A DNA stretch of 61,557 bases, taken from the NCBI GenBank assembly GCA_902492655.1, contig CABUMF010000010.1, positions 1 to 61,557 of the forward strand. Reading direction: 5' to 3'. A program made the translations under genes and the position numbers. This document shows positions 15,237 through 23,689 of the stretch, one piece after another. The DNA comes from an uncultured Eubacteriales bacterium. Lineage in GTDB: Bacteria; Bacillota; Clostridia; HGM11514. Within the stretch, counting starts at the first letter, position 1. Each line of letters opens with the position of its first letter. The notes under the pieces are model-generated. The model was not told the origin of the DNA. It saw only the letters and a list, made by a program, of their open reading frames with translations, and did no database searches.

Positions 15237-16397
15237 ATGAAGAAAATCAAAGCAAATATTACATCAACTATGGGAATTATCATGCTTGTTTTGTCTATAT
15301 TGAATCTTATTATATCAAAGTTGGATTATATATACAGACCAAAAAGTTATGTTCTTTTTCTTGTGATGTATATTATATTGGTGGTATCTATAACTTTTCT
15401 CTCAATCAGATATAGATGTGAAACAAAGAAAGTGTCAAAGATTTTTGCTTCTTTTTTACCGTTAATAGCATTAATATATTTAATAACATTATTATTCTCT
15501 TTTGATTTTAGTATTGATTATAAAACATATAGTTTATTGTATTATGAAATTTTGTTTGCAGTAACACTTGTTTCATCGTTAGTAATCTTCTTTATTTACA
15601 ATCATATTAAATGGTTAAAGATTATTGTTGGTATTATTTCAGCTGGTGTTGGTGCTTTGTTTGGCTTTGTATTTTTTATTTTATTGATTTTTACAGATTT
15701 TGGTAAAAGTGATATTTTGCAAATTTTTAATTCACCTGACAATACATATGTTGCAATATCAATCTCACATGACGAAGGAGCATTAGGAGGAGATACTTGC
15801 GTAAATGTTAGGGATGTGCAGAAAGATATAAGACTTTTAAGTGGTACACTAACTTCTTTGAGCAAAGAAATATGGCGAGGGGATTGGAATTGGAATGAAA
15901 AGCCTGTATTGCAATGGGAAGATAACACCAATCTTCTCATTAATGGGACGAGTTATAATGTAAAATATATTTTAGAAACAAAATATACAAACAATTACAA
16001 ATATCATTCTAAATTGAAAGTATATGTTCCACAAAGAAAACCAGATATTATAGAGGATACACACGGTGGATTTCATGGAGATGGAACACGATTGGAAAAA
16101 TTTATTTTAACGCATGAAGAAGTGCAACTTATAGAACAAGACCTTGATAGAAATGGCATATGGAAAGCAGTAAATGATGAAAGCAAAGCCATTTTATATG
16201 GTGGTGCAGAAGGTTATTGGACTAACGGATTATTAAGCGGTGATGTGCCCTACATCGAAAACGGATATTTCAGCGTTTTTAACAAGCAAAATTATAACTT
16301 AGAGTTTCCAAAGCCAGGAGAGTATTCTTATAATTACATAATTGGTATATATTCATTGGATGATAATATTTTGTATGTTTTTGAAATGGATACTTGA
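15237..16397 (+). CDS. Four-helix membrane protein with DUF5412-like C-terminal domain
   Basis: 386 residues; the ATG at 15237 has AAGGAG upstream, while the earlier in-frame codon at 15204 has none. Four hydrophobic helices lie in residues about 8-160 (MGIIMLVLSILNLIIS, YVLFLVMYIILVVSITFL, IYLITLLFSF, LLYYEILFAVTLVSSLVIFF, IIVGIISAGVGALFGFVFFI). The domain after them begins LQIFNSPDNTYVAISISHDE, GALGGDTCVNVRD, the look of DUF5412, a domain of unknown role in Firmicute membrane proteins. The C-terminal 150 residues are soluble and contain no known motif. The gene is bracketed by the two copies of the 192-bp repeat and is markedly AT-rich, which suggests acquired DNA. Confidence 0.65.
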   Translation: MKKIKANITSTMGIIMLVLSILNLIISKLDYIYRPKSYVLFLVMYIILVVSITFLSIRYRCETKKVSKIFASFLPLIALIYLITLLFSFDFSIDYKTYSLLYYEILFAVTLVSSLVIFFIYNHIKWLKIIVGIISAGVGALFGFVFFILLIFTDFGKSDILQIFNSPDNTYVAISISHDEGALGGDTCVNVRDVQKDIRLLSGTLTSLSKEIWRGDWNWNEKPVLQWEDNTNLLINGTSYNVKYILETKYTNNYKYHSKLKVYVPQRKPDIIEDTHGGFHGDGTRLEKFILTHEEVQLIEQDLDRNGIWKAVNDESKAILYGGAEGYWTNGLLSGDVPYIENGYFSVFNKQNYNLEFPKPGEYSYNYIIGIYSLDDNILYVFEMDT

Positions 16398-16695
16398 TAA
16401 AGATTCTAAATACTATGCAAGGTTAGGTTTTACTTGTGTCAAGTCCATACAATTTAAAAGATTAGTTTGCCGATTTATAATATTTACATATACTATCGGG
16501 TGCGAGAAAATATAGTATTCTCGCGGGTTCTAAAGAATTTTGTTCAGAAAAATCAGTAAAAAAAACAAGGGCAAAAACAGTAGGTCCTATTATTCACTTT
16601 TCTCCTGTCTTGACTTGAGAAAAAGAAAAGTTCACTATGAACTAATCTTTTTGAAAAATGCACTGTTTTTCGGTCGTATTAAAATTGACCGTCAG
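16398..16695. other. Gene-free stretch with one small hairpin
   Basis: The only structure is GCGAGAA (16502-16508) with TTCTCGC (16518-16524), a 7-bp stem. I see no gene; a 63-codon frame here starts without a ribosome site. Confidence 0.5.
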
Positions 16696-16887
16696 TGCCA
16701 AATAAGAACCTCAATTTCGTATCAAAATTGAGGTTCTGTTTTTTTGCCCAAAAAGTCTTTAACAATAGGATTTTTACAAAAAGAAAAGTTTCGATGTAAC
16801 AAGTGTCGTGCTAAAATCAGAGCATTTTCAGCCATCGCACACGCTTCCGGTTCACTTAGAAACTTTTTTCTTGAAAACGATGCACCG
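16696..16887. repeat. 192-bp dispersed direct repeat, copy C
   Basis: Same length as copy B, with about 94% identity by eye. Its hairpin AGAACCTCAATTT/AAATTGAGGTTCT is perfectly paired and followed by seven T. Its right end merges into the terminator at 16881-16920. Confidence 0.9.
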
Positions 16888-16920
16888 CTTTTGCTTGTTT
16901 TTTAGGTCAAAAGCGGTGCA
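16881..16920. terminator. Terminator-like hairpin after the GH28-like gene
   Basis: TGCACCGCTTTTG (16881-16893) pairs exactly with CAAAAGCGGTGCA (16908-16920), 30 bases beyond the stop of the leftward GH28-like gene. The minus-strand tail is only moderately T-rich. Confidence 0.6.
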
Positions 16921-16950
16921 TTATTTTATCATTAATTATTTTCAGTAGCT

Positions 16951-18264
16951 TTATAATTCATTTTTGCAAACACCGTTTATAAAAACAGGCTCTATGTTAA
17001 CAGAGGTAAGATTATTTATCTTTACATTTTTCAGCCCGTTTTCTCTTCTAACGCTGAGAGCGTGACATTTATTTCGACGGTTGATTATATTTGAAATAAC
17101 GGAGTTGGAGAGATACCCTTTTACGCATATCGCATCCTGTCGGTTGCAGACAACATTTGATATTGTTATATTTGACATACTGTCAGTCATGTTTTTCCCA
17201 TAGCTGTTGTCGAGATCCCCCAAAAGTATTCCTACTGATGACTCTATATTATCCGGTGATGTGTCTACAACTCCGTCAATAACTACATTCCAAATTTTTG
17301 TTTCAACCGGAAGTAGACGGATAAGACTGCAAAGAGAATATCCTACTACGTTTCGAATGATTATATCATGGATATTTTTGTCGCGCTTTGTCCAGTCGTT
17401 GTGCATCACATGGGTGCATTTCATTGATCCGCCGGGAATAAAGTCTCTATCTTTGATTGCAATAGCGGTGATTGCAATCAAATCATCCCCTGTTCTTCCG
17501 GTAATATCGGAAATAATAATATGATGGCAACCGTTACGCAGGTCAATTCCGTCCTGATTTTTTATGTTTTGTAGCATCCCGTCAATTTCCTTTGACAGAC
17601 ACGAATCAAAGGAAATTTTTTCTACACGTCCGTTGGTGCACGCCTCTAATGAAATGCCCCAGCCGTGTGAGTTTACAATTTTTATATTTTCAATAGAAAA
17701 ATTATCTGTATTTGCAAATAATACTCCGATTCCTCTCCAATCGCTATATTGCGATTCCTCGGATTTTCCTGCATCGGTACCGTAGGAATAGCGAAGCTTG
17801 TCCAAAAAATAATCAAGCTGTCCGGACTGCTTTCTTTCCTCGGGTATCCAGTAAGCGTATTTGCATAAATCTTCATCGGTATAAGGGCAGGGATTTGCTA
17901 TGATTTTTGCACCATCACCTGTTGCGCGTGGATGGTCTGCACCTTCTAAAACACAGTTTCCCACACCTTTTATGTGAACATTATGTATTTGTTCGGGAAA
18001 CGCTATGCCCATGCCGCAGTTTGCTGTTCTGAAAAAGTTATCACGGCATTTGTCCGAAAGCTTAATTTTACAGTTTACCAAAACGACTGTTGTATTTTCC
18101 GGAATAAGTATTGCGCGGTCAAGAAGCCACCAGTTCCTATCCGGTTCGATATCAGACACGCGTGATGGAATAACTATTATTCCGTCATTACCCTTATTTC
18201 TTATGGCATTTTCAATTATTTCGTTGTCATTCAAGCCTTTAAAATCATTTACATTAATCACCAA
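16951..18264 (-). CDS. Right-handed beta-helix protein, GH28 (polygalacturonase)-like
   Basis: About 437 residues. The start is a TTG at 18264 (AAGGAT eight bases before it); GTG at 18270 or 18261 are alternatives. It begins INVNDFKGLNDNEIIENAIR, the usual pectate-lyase-superfamily entry, followed by beta-helix coils. GH28-like active-site motifs are visible in order: HGWGISLEAC, NQDGIDLRNGCHHI and TGDDLIAIT. The final RIK motif of true polygalacturonases is not evident (RLLPV stands near its place). There is no signal peptide, so it would work in the cytoplasm, perhaps on an imported oligosaccharide. It is divergently arranged with a sugar-isomerase gene and shares a regulatory region with it. 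Confidence 0.75.
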   Translation of the reverse strand: MVINVNDFKGLNDNEIIENAIRNKGNDGIIVIPSRVSDIEPDRNWWLLDRAILIPENTTVVLVNCKIKLSDKCRDNFFRTANCGMGIAFPEQIHNVHIKGVGNCVLEGADHPRATGDGAKIIANPCPYTDEDLCKYAYWIPEERKQSGQLDYFLDKLRYSYGTDAGKSEESQYSDWRGIGVLFANTDNFSIENIKIVNSHGWGISLEACTNGRVEKISFDSCLSKEIDGMLQNIKNQDGIDLRNGCHHIIISDITGRTGDDLIAITAIAIKDRDFIPGGSMKCTHVMHNDWTKRDKNIHDIIIRNVVGYSLCSLIRLLPVETKIWNVVIDGVVDTSPDNIESSVGILLGDLDNSYGKNMTDSMSNITISNVVCNRQDAICVKGYLSNSVISNIINRRNKCHALSVRRENGLKNVKINNLTSVNIEPVFINGVCKNEL

Positions 18265-18300
18265 TAACACATCCTTATTTTAATAATAGAACATTATTTT

Positions 18301-18329
18301 AGTATAGTATAATTTTATGGTATTGTCAA
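18301..18329 (-). promoter_or_regulatory. Promoter of the GH28-like gene
   Basis: On the minus strand TTGACA (18324-18329) and TATACT (18301-18306) are 17 bases apart. Confidence 0.85.
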
Positions 18330-18337
18330 CATATCTG

Positions 18338-18358
18338 ATTACGAAACTTTTTCGTAAT
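18338..18358. promoter_or_regulatory. Operator-like palindrome in the divergent region
   Basis: ATTACGAAA (18338-18346) and TTTCGTAAT (18350-18358) form a perfect 9-bp inverted repeat just upstream of the leftward -35 box; half-site-like TTTCG/TACGAA sequences recur near 18463-18475 behind the rightward promoter. A LacI- or GntR-type sugar repressor is a plausible binder, but none is encoded nearby. Confidence 0.5.
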
Positions 18359-18421
18359 TGTAGGTTTACAATAGATGTGTTACAACCGACAGATTCGATA
18401 AAACTTTATACAGCTTGAGGA

Positions 18422-18450
18422 TTGTAAGTTCATAAATAATGTGTTATAGT
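18422..18450 (+). promoter_or_regulatory. Promoter of the isomerase-like gene
   Basis: TTGTAA (18422-18427) and TATAGT (18445-18450) are 17 bases apart, 67 bases before the start codon. Confidence 0.65.
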
Positions 18451-18516
18451 ATTTATGAAAGTTTCGATTTTACGAATATGTATGAATTTGAAACAAATTA
18501 AAGAGAGGGCTAAATT

Positions 18517-19107
18517 ATGTATAAATCAAGATTGTGTTTGGGAACAAACAGTCAATTTGGGATAAGCACAAAGAAACAAATTGAACTTTTTAAGCAAACG
18601 GGATTTGATGGGTTTTTTACCGACTGGAATTCTGAAATAATGGAATATCGCAGATTAGCTGATAATATTGATATGATATATCAATCCGTTCATGCTACGT
18701 TTGAAAATGCAAGTAAAATGTGGAAAAATACTAAAGAGTCGGAGAATGCAGTAAACGAACTGATAAGTTGTGTCAGAGATTGTGCTGAAGCAGAAGTTCC
18801 TATAATGATTGTTCATACATATATAGGCTTTGGTTCGGAGGATATTCCAACAAAAGAAGGCATAGATAATTTTAGCAGAGTTGTTGAAGAGGCTGACAAG
18901 CTCAACGTGAAAATAGCGTTTGAAAATACAGAGGGCGAAGAATATTTAAAGGCCGTAATGGATGCTTTTTCTCATTGCGACAACGTTGGATTTTGTTGGG
19001 ATAGCGGGCATGAAATGTGTCCTTGGGTGCATACTCATTTGCAATTTGTTCTGCATAAATTTTATCTGTGTTCATGGCTTATTGCCTCCTTCATTTTGAT
19101 ATACTAA
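18517..19107 (+). pseudogene. Sugar phosphate isomerase/epimerase, C-terminally truncated
   Basis: The first about 168 residues follow the xylose-isomerase-like TIM-barrel family: CLGTNSQFGISTKKQIELFK, GFDGFFTDW, VHATFENASKMW, and VKIAFENTEGEEYLKAV with the metal-binding Glu, then VGFCWDSGHEMC with the Asp and His. Family members are about 270 residues, and the last third of the barrel (a further catalytic His and Glu) should follow. Instead the frame runs through 28 unrelated residues that are antisense to the start of another gene. The junction lies near 19015-19030. The protein would lack part of its active site. Confidence 0.8.
19015..19075 (-). pseudogene. 5' fragment of a membrane-protein gene starting MNTDKIYAEQ
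   Basis: ATG at 19075 has GGAGG upstream on the minus strand and reads MNTDKIYAEQIANEYAPKDT before running into the isomerase remnant. This start resembles a small Firmicute membrane protein (YAE-IA-EYAPK..SKVVAL) often annotated as dihydropteridine reductase. Only about 20 codons survive, so this is one side of a deletion or rearrangement junction. Confidence 0.55.
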
Positions 19108-19388
19108 TTATATCAAGACAACAAACATAATTGAACAACACAAACGGCATTTTTTGTTGTATTAAGAAAATAATAAATTTTGATTTGTTTTTTTAATTAT
19201 ATCACATAATCATATATCAAGCAATCCTCTCGTACTGTTTTCTCCCTTTTGCACAAGAAATGTTTTGACAAGGTATATATTCACATTGACGCTTTGACCG
19301 TTTTTAAAGAAAACCGTACACGTTTTATCATGCGACACTTCCGTTTTTTTACCGGTGTTATCCACAAATTTTCGTACGGGTATCCGCC
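19108..19388. other. Gene-free stretch before rnpB
   Basis: AT-rich. A 61-codon antisense frame (19210-19395) starts with TTG inside the rnpB promoter and lacks a ribosome site, so I do not call it. Confidence 0.5.
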
Positions 19389-19417
19389 TTGACAAAACGG
19401 AAAAAATGTAGTATAAT
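19389..19417 (+). promoter_or_regulatory. Promoter of rnpB
   Basis: TTGACA (19389-19394) and TATAAT (19412-19417) are exactly 17 bases apart, both perfect consensus, as expected for a highly expressed stable RNA. Confidence 0.95.
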
Positions 19418-19423
19418 GTCTTT

Positions 19424-19780
19424 GCTGAGTAAATCGGGCAGTTGCGGGCATACGGTTTTTCGTATGAATGAGGAAAGTCCGAGCTCCATAGGGCAGGGTG
19501 CCGGAGAAATCCCGGTGGAGGCGACTCTAAGGAAAGTGCAACAGAAATAAACCGCCTGAAGCTTCAGGTAAGGATGGAAAGGCGAGGTAAGAGCTCACCG
19601 GCGCTTGGGTAATCAAGCGGCCATGTAAACCCCACTCGGTGCAACGCTGATGCGAAAGTGTGAGTATTCACACGCGCTTGCCCGGCGTATTTTCGCGAAG
19701 CGGCTGGAGCCGTGCAGAGATGTATGGCGTAGATAGATGACTGTCTGAGACAGAACTCGGCTTACAGATTTACTCGGTAT
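19424..19780 (+). ncRNA. rnpB: RNase P RNA (M1-type, class A-like)
   Basis: This is the catalytic RNA that matures the 5' ends of tRNAs. Conserved blocks appear in order: GAGGAAAGTCCGAGCTCC (P3/P4 side, CR-I), AGGGTGCCGG, AAGGATGGAAAGGCGAGGTA, AGAGCTCACCGGCG, AACCCCAC and the final GTAGATAGATGACTGTC with CAGAACTCGGCTTA. The ends close in a P1 stem, CTGAGTAAATC (19425-19435) with GATTTACTCGG (19767-19777). It is followed by a terminator shared with the convergent kinase gene. Confidence 0.97.
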
Positions 19781-19786
19781 ATAACA

Positions 19787-19818
19787 AAAAACCGCCCTTA
19801 TTACGGGGCGGCTTTTTT
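19787..19818. terminator. Bidirectional terminator between rnpB and the kinase gene
   Basis: ACCGCCC (19791-19797) pairs with GGGGCGG (19805-19811); T runs follow on both strands. Confidence 0.9.
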
Positions 19819-19821
19819 GCT

Positions 19822-20856
19822 TTATTGAAGAAGTGAATCTAAAATATCCTGAATTTCCTTTTCGTGAGCTTCGATATCCTCTATGAGCTTGAAATGTGCA
19901 CGGGTACGCACGAGATTATGCTCTGGATAGGATGTTTTGAAATAAACATCGCCCTCAAGATAATCGGTAAGAAATCGCATTGCGGTTTCAAAAAGCATAA
20001 GGCGTGTCGAAAAACGCAAAAGCTCTGTTTCACGCTCATTAAGCTCAGAGGTTGACAGAAAACCGTCGGTGAAGGTTTTAAAACTGTCCAAAGAGAAATT
20101 GACCTTTGAAAGGTCCTGCTCATCCTCTGCGGCTGTTGAAGCGCATATTCTTATCGCATCACTGTAATCATACAGAACCGAGCCTGGCATAACCGTATCG
20201 AGGTCGATAAGGCAAATGGGCTTACCGGTAGTCTTATTGAAAAGAATGTTGTTAAGCTTGGTATCGTTATGAGTAACGCGAACGGGGATTGTGCCGTCAG
20301 CCATACCGTCAAGAATAATATCGGCATATCTTTCCCGGTCAAGAATGAAATCAATTTCCTTTTTCACCGTCTTTGCTCTGCCGACCTTGTCTTCCTCCAA
20401 AACCTTTACAAAGCGATTGAATCTTTTCCTTGTATGGTGAAAATCCGGAATCGGCTCGCAAAGGGTTGAAGCGTCAAAATCAATCATCGCCTTATGGAAA
20501 TCACCTATAACCTGACCTTCGTAGAACAGGCATTTGTCATTCGGCGGAGCGCTGTATGTAATGGTATCATCAATGAATCTTGAGCATCTCCAAAAGTTGT
20601 TTTCTTCATCAATATAATAATACTTATCCTCCGATTTCAAAAACTCGAGAGTGGGTATGCCTTTTTTCTTAAAATGCTTTGTAACCTTTATTATGTTATC
20701 AATCATGCCGACGGGATTTGTAAAAACCTTTGTGTTTATTTTCTGAATAATATGCTTCCCGTCATCTGTGACATAGGTATTGTTAATGAGTCCATCGCCG
20801 TAATCAGACATTGTGCAGTCAACATTAAAATGCTTTGGAATATCATTTAAATTCAT
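19822..20856 (-). CDS. N-acetylhexosamine 1-kinase-like phosphotransferase
   Basis: 344 residues from ATG 20856; this start lies 14 bases inside the end of the nucleotidyltransferase gene. It has an APH/choline-kinase fold: a GDGLINNTYVTDDGKHIIQK nucleotide loop, then the catalytic loop VTHNDTKLNNIL (His-Asn-Asp with the catalytic Asp) and the metal-binding LIDLDTVMPG, followed by YDYSDAIRICASTAAEDEQD. The last two motifs match NahK (LnpB), which phosphorylates GlcNAc or GalNAc at C1. The next gene encodes a sugar nucleotidyltransferase, and the pair would make a sugar-1-phosphate and activate it. The exact sugar is not certain. Confidence 0.85.
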   Translation of the reverse strand: MNLNDIPKHFNVDCTMSDYGDGLINNTYVTDDGKHIIQKINTKVFTNPVGMIDNIIKVTKHFKKKGIPTLEFLKSEDKYYYIDEENNFWRCSRFIDDTITYSAPPNDKCLFYEGQVIGDFHKAMIDFDASTLCEPIPDFHHTRKRFNRFVKVLEEDKVGRAKTVKKEIDFILDRERYADIILDGMADGTIPVRVTHNDTKLNNILFNKTTGKPICLIDLDTVMPGSVLYDYSDAIRICASTAAEDEQDLSKVNFSLDSFKTFTDGFLSTSELNERETELLRFSTRLMLFETAMRFLTDYLEGDVYFKTSYPEHNLVRTRAHFKLIEDIEAHEKEIQDILDSLLQ

Positions 20857-21667
20857 AATGACCCTCTTCACATAATTTTTTGAGTGCCGCCTTCACTCCG
20901 GGCAAGTCTTCTCTGTATGTAATGCCGTACCATTTTGAGGTAACCGGTAAAACCGCTACCTTCTTTTTACCGCTTGCTATGAGTTTGTCAACAACCTCCG
21001 GAAGCAAAAACTCTGCCTTAAGCGGATTTTCAAGATTATCCAGAAATTCATTGAATTCCGTTTCGAGCGCATCAAATATATCAAGGTCAAAGCCCCACAT
21101 ATTCATGGAAACAATGGTGTCCATAGGAAGTGAAGTAGACTTATCTATGTTATAATGCTCCTCAACATGCTGCAGGTAGCCGTCCGATACCGTACATACG
21201 CCTCTGGAAACCGTACCGTTATCAGTAAGCGTGTTGCCGAGCTTAAAGCCTGCCATGCACATATTTCCTGTTTTGCTTAAATAGTTATTTACCTGTGTGA
21301 AGGTGTCAGCTCCGTAGAAATCATCGGCGTTTATCACTGCAAAAGGGGTGTTCACCTTATCTCTTGCCGAAAGTACGGCGTTTCCCGTACCCCAAGGCTT
21401 TGTTCTGCCTTCGGGAAGATGGTCAACATCCTGGAACGCATATTCCACATCAGTCATTCTTTCAATTCTCTTGCCGACAGCTTCTCTGAAATCAGCCTCA
21501 ATCTGTTTTTTGATGATAAAAACAGTCTTGTCAAAGCCAGCTTTAACTGCATCATGAATTGAAAAGTCAAGTATAATTTCGCCGCCGGGACCAATGGGTT
21601 CAATCTGCTTAAGTCCACCGAAACGACTTCCCATACCTGCTGCCATAACTACCAATGTTGTTTTCAT
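20843..21667 (-). CDS. Sugar-1-phosphate nucleotidyltransferase
   Basis: 274 residues. The N-terminus TLVVMAAGMGSRFGGLKQ holds the nucleotide-binding signature G-x-G-x-R-F...K of sugar nucleotidyltransferases, here in the GGLKQ form of UTP/NTP-transferase family proteins. FAVINADDFYGADTF gives the metal-binding Asp, and WGTGNAVLSARD is also typical. Translation is coupled to the NahK-like kinase after it, so the likely flow is hexosamine to hexosamine-1-phosphate to NDP-sugar, for cell-wall or glycan precursors or the salvage of host amino sugars. The nucleotide used cannot be read from sequence alone. Confidence 0.88.
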   Translation of the reverse strand: MKTTLVVMAAGMGSRFGGLKQIEPIGPGGEIILDFSIHDAVKAGFDKTVFIIKKQIEADFREAVGKRIERMTDVEYAFQDVDHLPEGRTKPWGTGNAVLSARDKVNTPFAVINADDFYGADTFTQVNNYLSKTGNMCMAGFKLGNTLTDNGTVSRGVCTVSDGYLQHVEEHYNIDKSTSLPMDTIVSMNMWGFDLDIFDALETEFNEFLDNLENPLKAEFLLPEVVDKLIASGKKKVAVLPVTSKWYGITYREDLPGVKAALKKLCEEGHYEFK

Positions 21668-21685
21668 AATCTATACTCCTTTATC

Positions 21686-22399
21686 TTAGTTAAATTCCTT
21701 GGAGAAAAAACCGGAATACGAAGGCTTTTCTCCGCCTTTATACAAATGTGAAATGTCACCCAATCCAAAGCATCTCCATGATGCAATTCCGGGCTTTCGT
21801 TCCTCTGTTATAAGCGTGGTAACAGAGGAAGGAGGCATGAAAAAGCTTTGCCACATAACCGGAGCCGATATTCCGAGAAGGTGAGAAATTGCCGCCATGC
21901 TTATTGCAAGGTGACAAAAAAGAGCTATTGTTTTGTCACAGCTTTGCTCAAACCGATAAACCATTCCGTCACGGGTGTATCCGTATTTTTTAATAAGATT
22001 ATCAATACCGTCGCAGGTTTCCTTGTAAATTTGAGGAGTGTTGAGCGGTGTCATAACAGGGTCTGACAGCCAATCGTCCTTATCGTAAAGAAGACTGTTT
22101 TTTGTCCAGAAATCCGGCATCAAATTCCATGGAATCCTGATATTTTCGGGTGAATCGGGCAAATCGTATATTTTACCTCTGAATTCCTCCAGCCACGGAA
22201 TAACCTCGGCGGTCTTATTAACCTTATTAAGGGTGTATGCCGCGGTATCCCTTGCGCGCCCGAGAGGCGAAACATAAAAGTCATCAATATCCGTATTTGA
22301 AAGCTTTTCGGACAGAAGCTCCGCTTCAACTCTGCCTTTTGGTGTAAGAGAATCAACGCTGTAATCGGGGTCACCGTGCCTTATAAACAGAATTCTCAA
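21686..22399 (-). CDS. Histidine phosphatase family protein (phosphoglycerate-mutase-like)
   Basis: 237 residues. The N-terminus MRILFIRHGDPDYSVDSLTP contains the catalytic RHG at 7-9, where His accepts phosphate. FYVSPLGRARDTAAY gives the second conserved Arg, EEFRGK the Glu and LFCHLAISMA the C-terminal His. It is the first gene of a leftward row with the nucleotidyltransferase and kinase genes (19-base gap). The substrate could be a sugar phosphate; these enzymes are promiscuous. Family certain, substrate unknown. Confidence 0.88.
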   Translation of the reverse strand: MRILFIRHGDPDYSVDSLTPKGRVEAELLSEKLSNTDIDDFYVSPLGRARDTAAYTLNKVNKTAEVIPWLEEFRGKIYDLPDSPENIRIPWNLMPDFWTKNSLLYDKDDWLSDPVMTPLNTPQIYKETCDGIDNLIKKYGYTRDGMVYRFEQSCDKTIALFCHLAISMAAISHLLGISAPVMWQSFFMPPSSVTTLITEERKPGIASWRCFGLGDISHLYKGGEKPSYSGFFSKEFN

Positions 22400-22495
22400 C
22401 TTATCATCTCCTTAGGCATTGTCATAAACTCATTAAATTATTATACCACAAAATTTTAAAAAATGCAATACTTTACTTTTATTTAAATATTTTTA

Positions 22496-22524
22496 TTGAC
22501 AAGCAGCAGATTTTGTTGTATAAT
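22496..22524 (+). promoter_or_regulatory. Promoter of the hydEGF operon
   Basis: TTGACA (22496-22501) and TATAAT (22519-22524) are separated by 17 bases, both perfect consensus. Confidence 0.9.
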
Positions 22525-22590
22525 ATTTTTAAACTCAACCTGACATAAAGATTAGTTTCTGAGTGAAAGGACGGATTATAAGCTTTTATT

Positions 22591-22621
22591 GCCGTATCCT
22601 GCCCGGGATGCGGCTTTTTTT
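22591..22621 (+). terminator. Terminator (possible attenuator) in the hydE leader
   Basis: GCCGTATCC (22591-22599) pairs with GGATGCGGC (22606-22614, one G-U), followed by seven T. It lies between the promoter and hydE, 10 bases before the start codon, and its T run merges into the hydE ribosome site GGAG. Transcripts would end here unless read-through is controlled. Confidence 0.75.
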
Positions 22622-22630
22622 GGAGATTTT

Positions 22631-23689
22631 ATGAATTTGATTGAAAAGCTCGAAAGCCGGGGAAGCCTGTTGCTTTCCGAATACAAAGACCTCATATCAA
22701 ATCGTGAGCTTTATGCCGAAATTGCACGCAAAACGGCGGTTCGGCTTCGTAAAAGCATATACAAAAACCATGTGTATATAAGGGGCTTAATCGAGGTGGG
22801 CAATGATTGCGTGAACGATTGCTATTATTGCGGAATCAGAAGGTCAAACACCCTTTGTGAGCGTTACAAATTAGACCCCGATACAATTCTTGAGTGCTGC
22901 AAAAAAGGTTATCCCTTAGGCTTCAGAACCTTCGTTTTGCAAGGCGGAGAGGGGATTGGGGATACCGAAGAATTTTGTTCTGTGGTAAGGCGGATAAAGG
23001 CCGAGTTTCCCGATTGTGCTGTTACGCTTTCTCTCGGCGAACTGTCCTTTGCCGAGTATAAAGCCCTTTATGATGCCGGTGCCGACAGGTATCTTCTTCG
23101 CCACGAAACGGCGGATAAGGAGCATTATGAAAAGCTTCACCCTGCCGATATGTCCTATGACAACAGAATGAGATGTCTTTACGATTTAAAGAGGATAGGC
23201 TTTCAGACGGGGGTTGGCTTTATGGTGGGTTCGCCTTATCAGACGGAGGAAACCATAGCGGCGGATCTTAAGTTCATCGAGGAGTTTTCTCCGGAAATGT
23301 GCGGTATAGGCCCGTTTATTCCGGCGAAAAACACTCCGTTTGAAAACGAAGCCTCGGGGAGTGCGCAACTTACGGCGTATCTTCTGTCAATAATAAGAAT
23401 TATAAAACCCGATATATTGCTCCCGGCAACCACGGCACTCGGTACGGTTTGCGAGGACGGCAGAACCCTTGGAATACTTTCCGGTGCAAATGTGGTTATG
23501 CCGAATCTTTCTCCCGTTTGCGAGAGAAAAAAGTATTCGCTTTATGACAATAAGGCGTCGGCCGGCGAGGAAGCGGCAGAGGGACTTGAAAAATTAAAAT
23601 TACAGATGAAAAATATCGGTTATGAAATTGTCGTGTCACGCGGCGATATTTTGAAAGGAAGTATAGAAAATGGCAGTTTACAATCCTAA
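22631..23689 (+). CDS. hydE: [FeFe]-hydrogenase maturase HydE (radical SAM)
   Basis: 352 residues from ATG 22631 (GGAG at 22622-22625). HydE is one of three maturases that build the diiron subcluster of the H-cluster of [FeFe]-hydrogenase; it acts on the Fe(CO)2(CN)Cys synthon from HydG. The radical-SAM motif CX3CX2C is present as CVNDCYYCG at residues 60-67, directly after YIRGLIEVGND. YLLRHETADKEHYEKLHP and GFQTGVGFMVGSPYQTEE, typical HydE/biotin-synthase-like barrel strands, follow. It is first in the hydE-hydG-hydF operon and overlaps hydG by 20 bases. The hydrogenase structural genes are not in the window. Confidence 0.95.
   Translation: MNLIEKLESRGSLLLSEYKDLISNRELYAEIARKTAVRLRKSIYKNHVYIRGLIEVGNDCVNDCYYCGIRRSNTLCERYKLDPDTILECCKKGYPLGFRTFVLQGGEGIGDTEEFCSVVRRIKAEFPDCAVTLSLGELSFAEYKALYDAGADRYLLRHETADKEHYEKLHPADMSYDNRMRCLYDLKRIGFQTGVGFMVGSPYQTEETIAADLKFIEEFSPEMCGIGPFIPAKNTPFENEASGSAQLTAYLLSIIRIIKPDILLPATTALGTVCEDGRTLGILSGANVVMPNLSPVCERKKYSLYDNKASAGEEAAEGLEKLKLQMKNIGYEIVVSRGDILKGSIENGSLQS

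Noticed and set aside
16540..16731. 63-codon plus-strand frame right of the DUF5412-like gene
   Set aside because: It runs into repeat copy C and has no ribosome site.
19210..19395. 61-codon minus-strand frame before rnpB
   Set aside because: It starts with TTG within the rnpB -35 box, has no ribosome site and no family resemblance.
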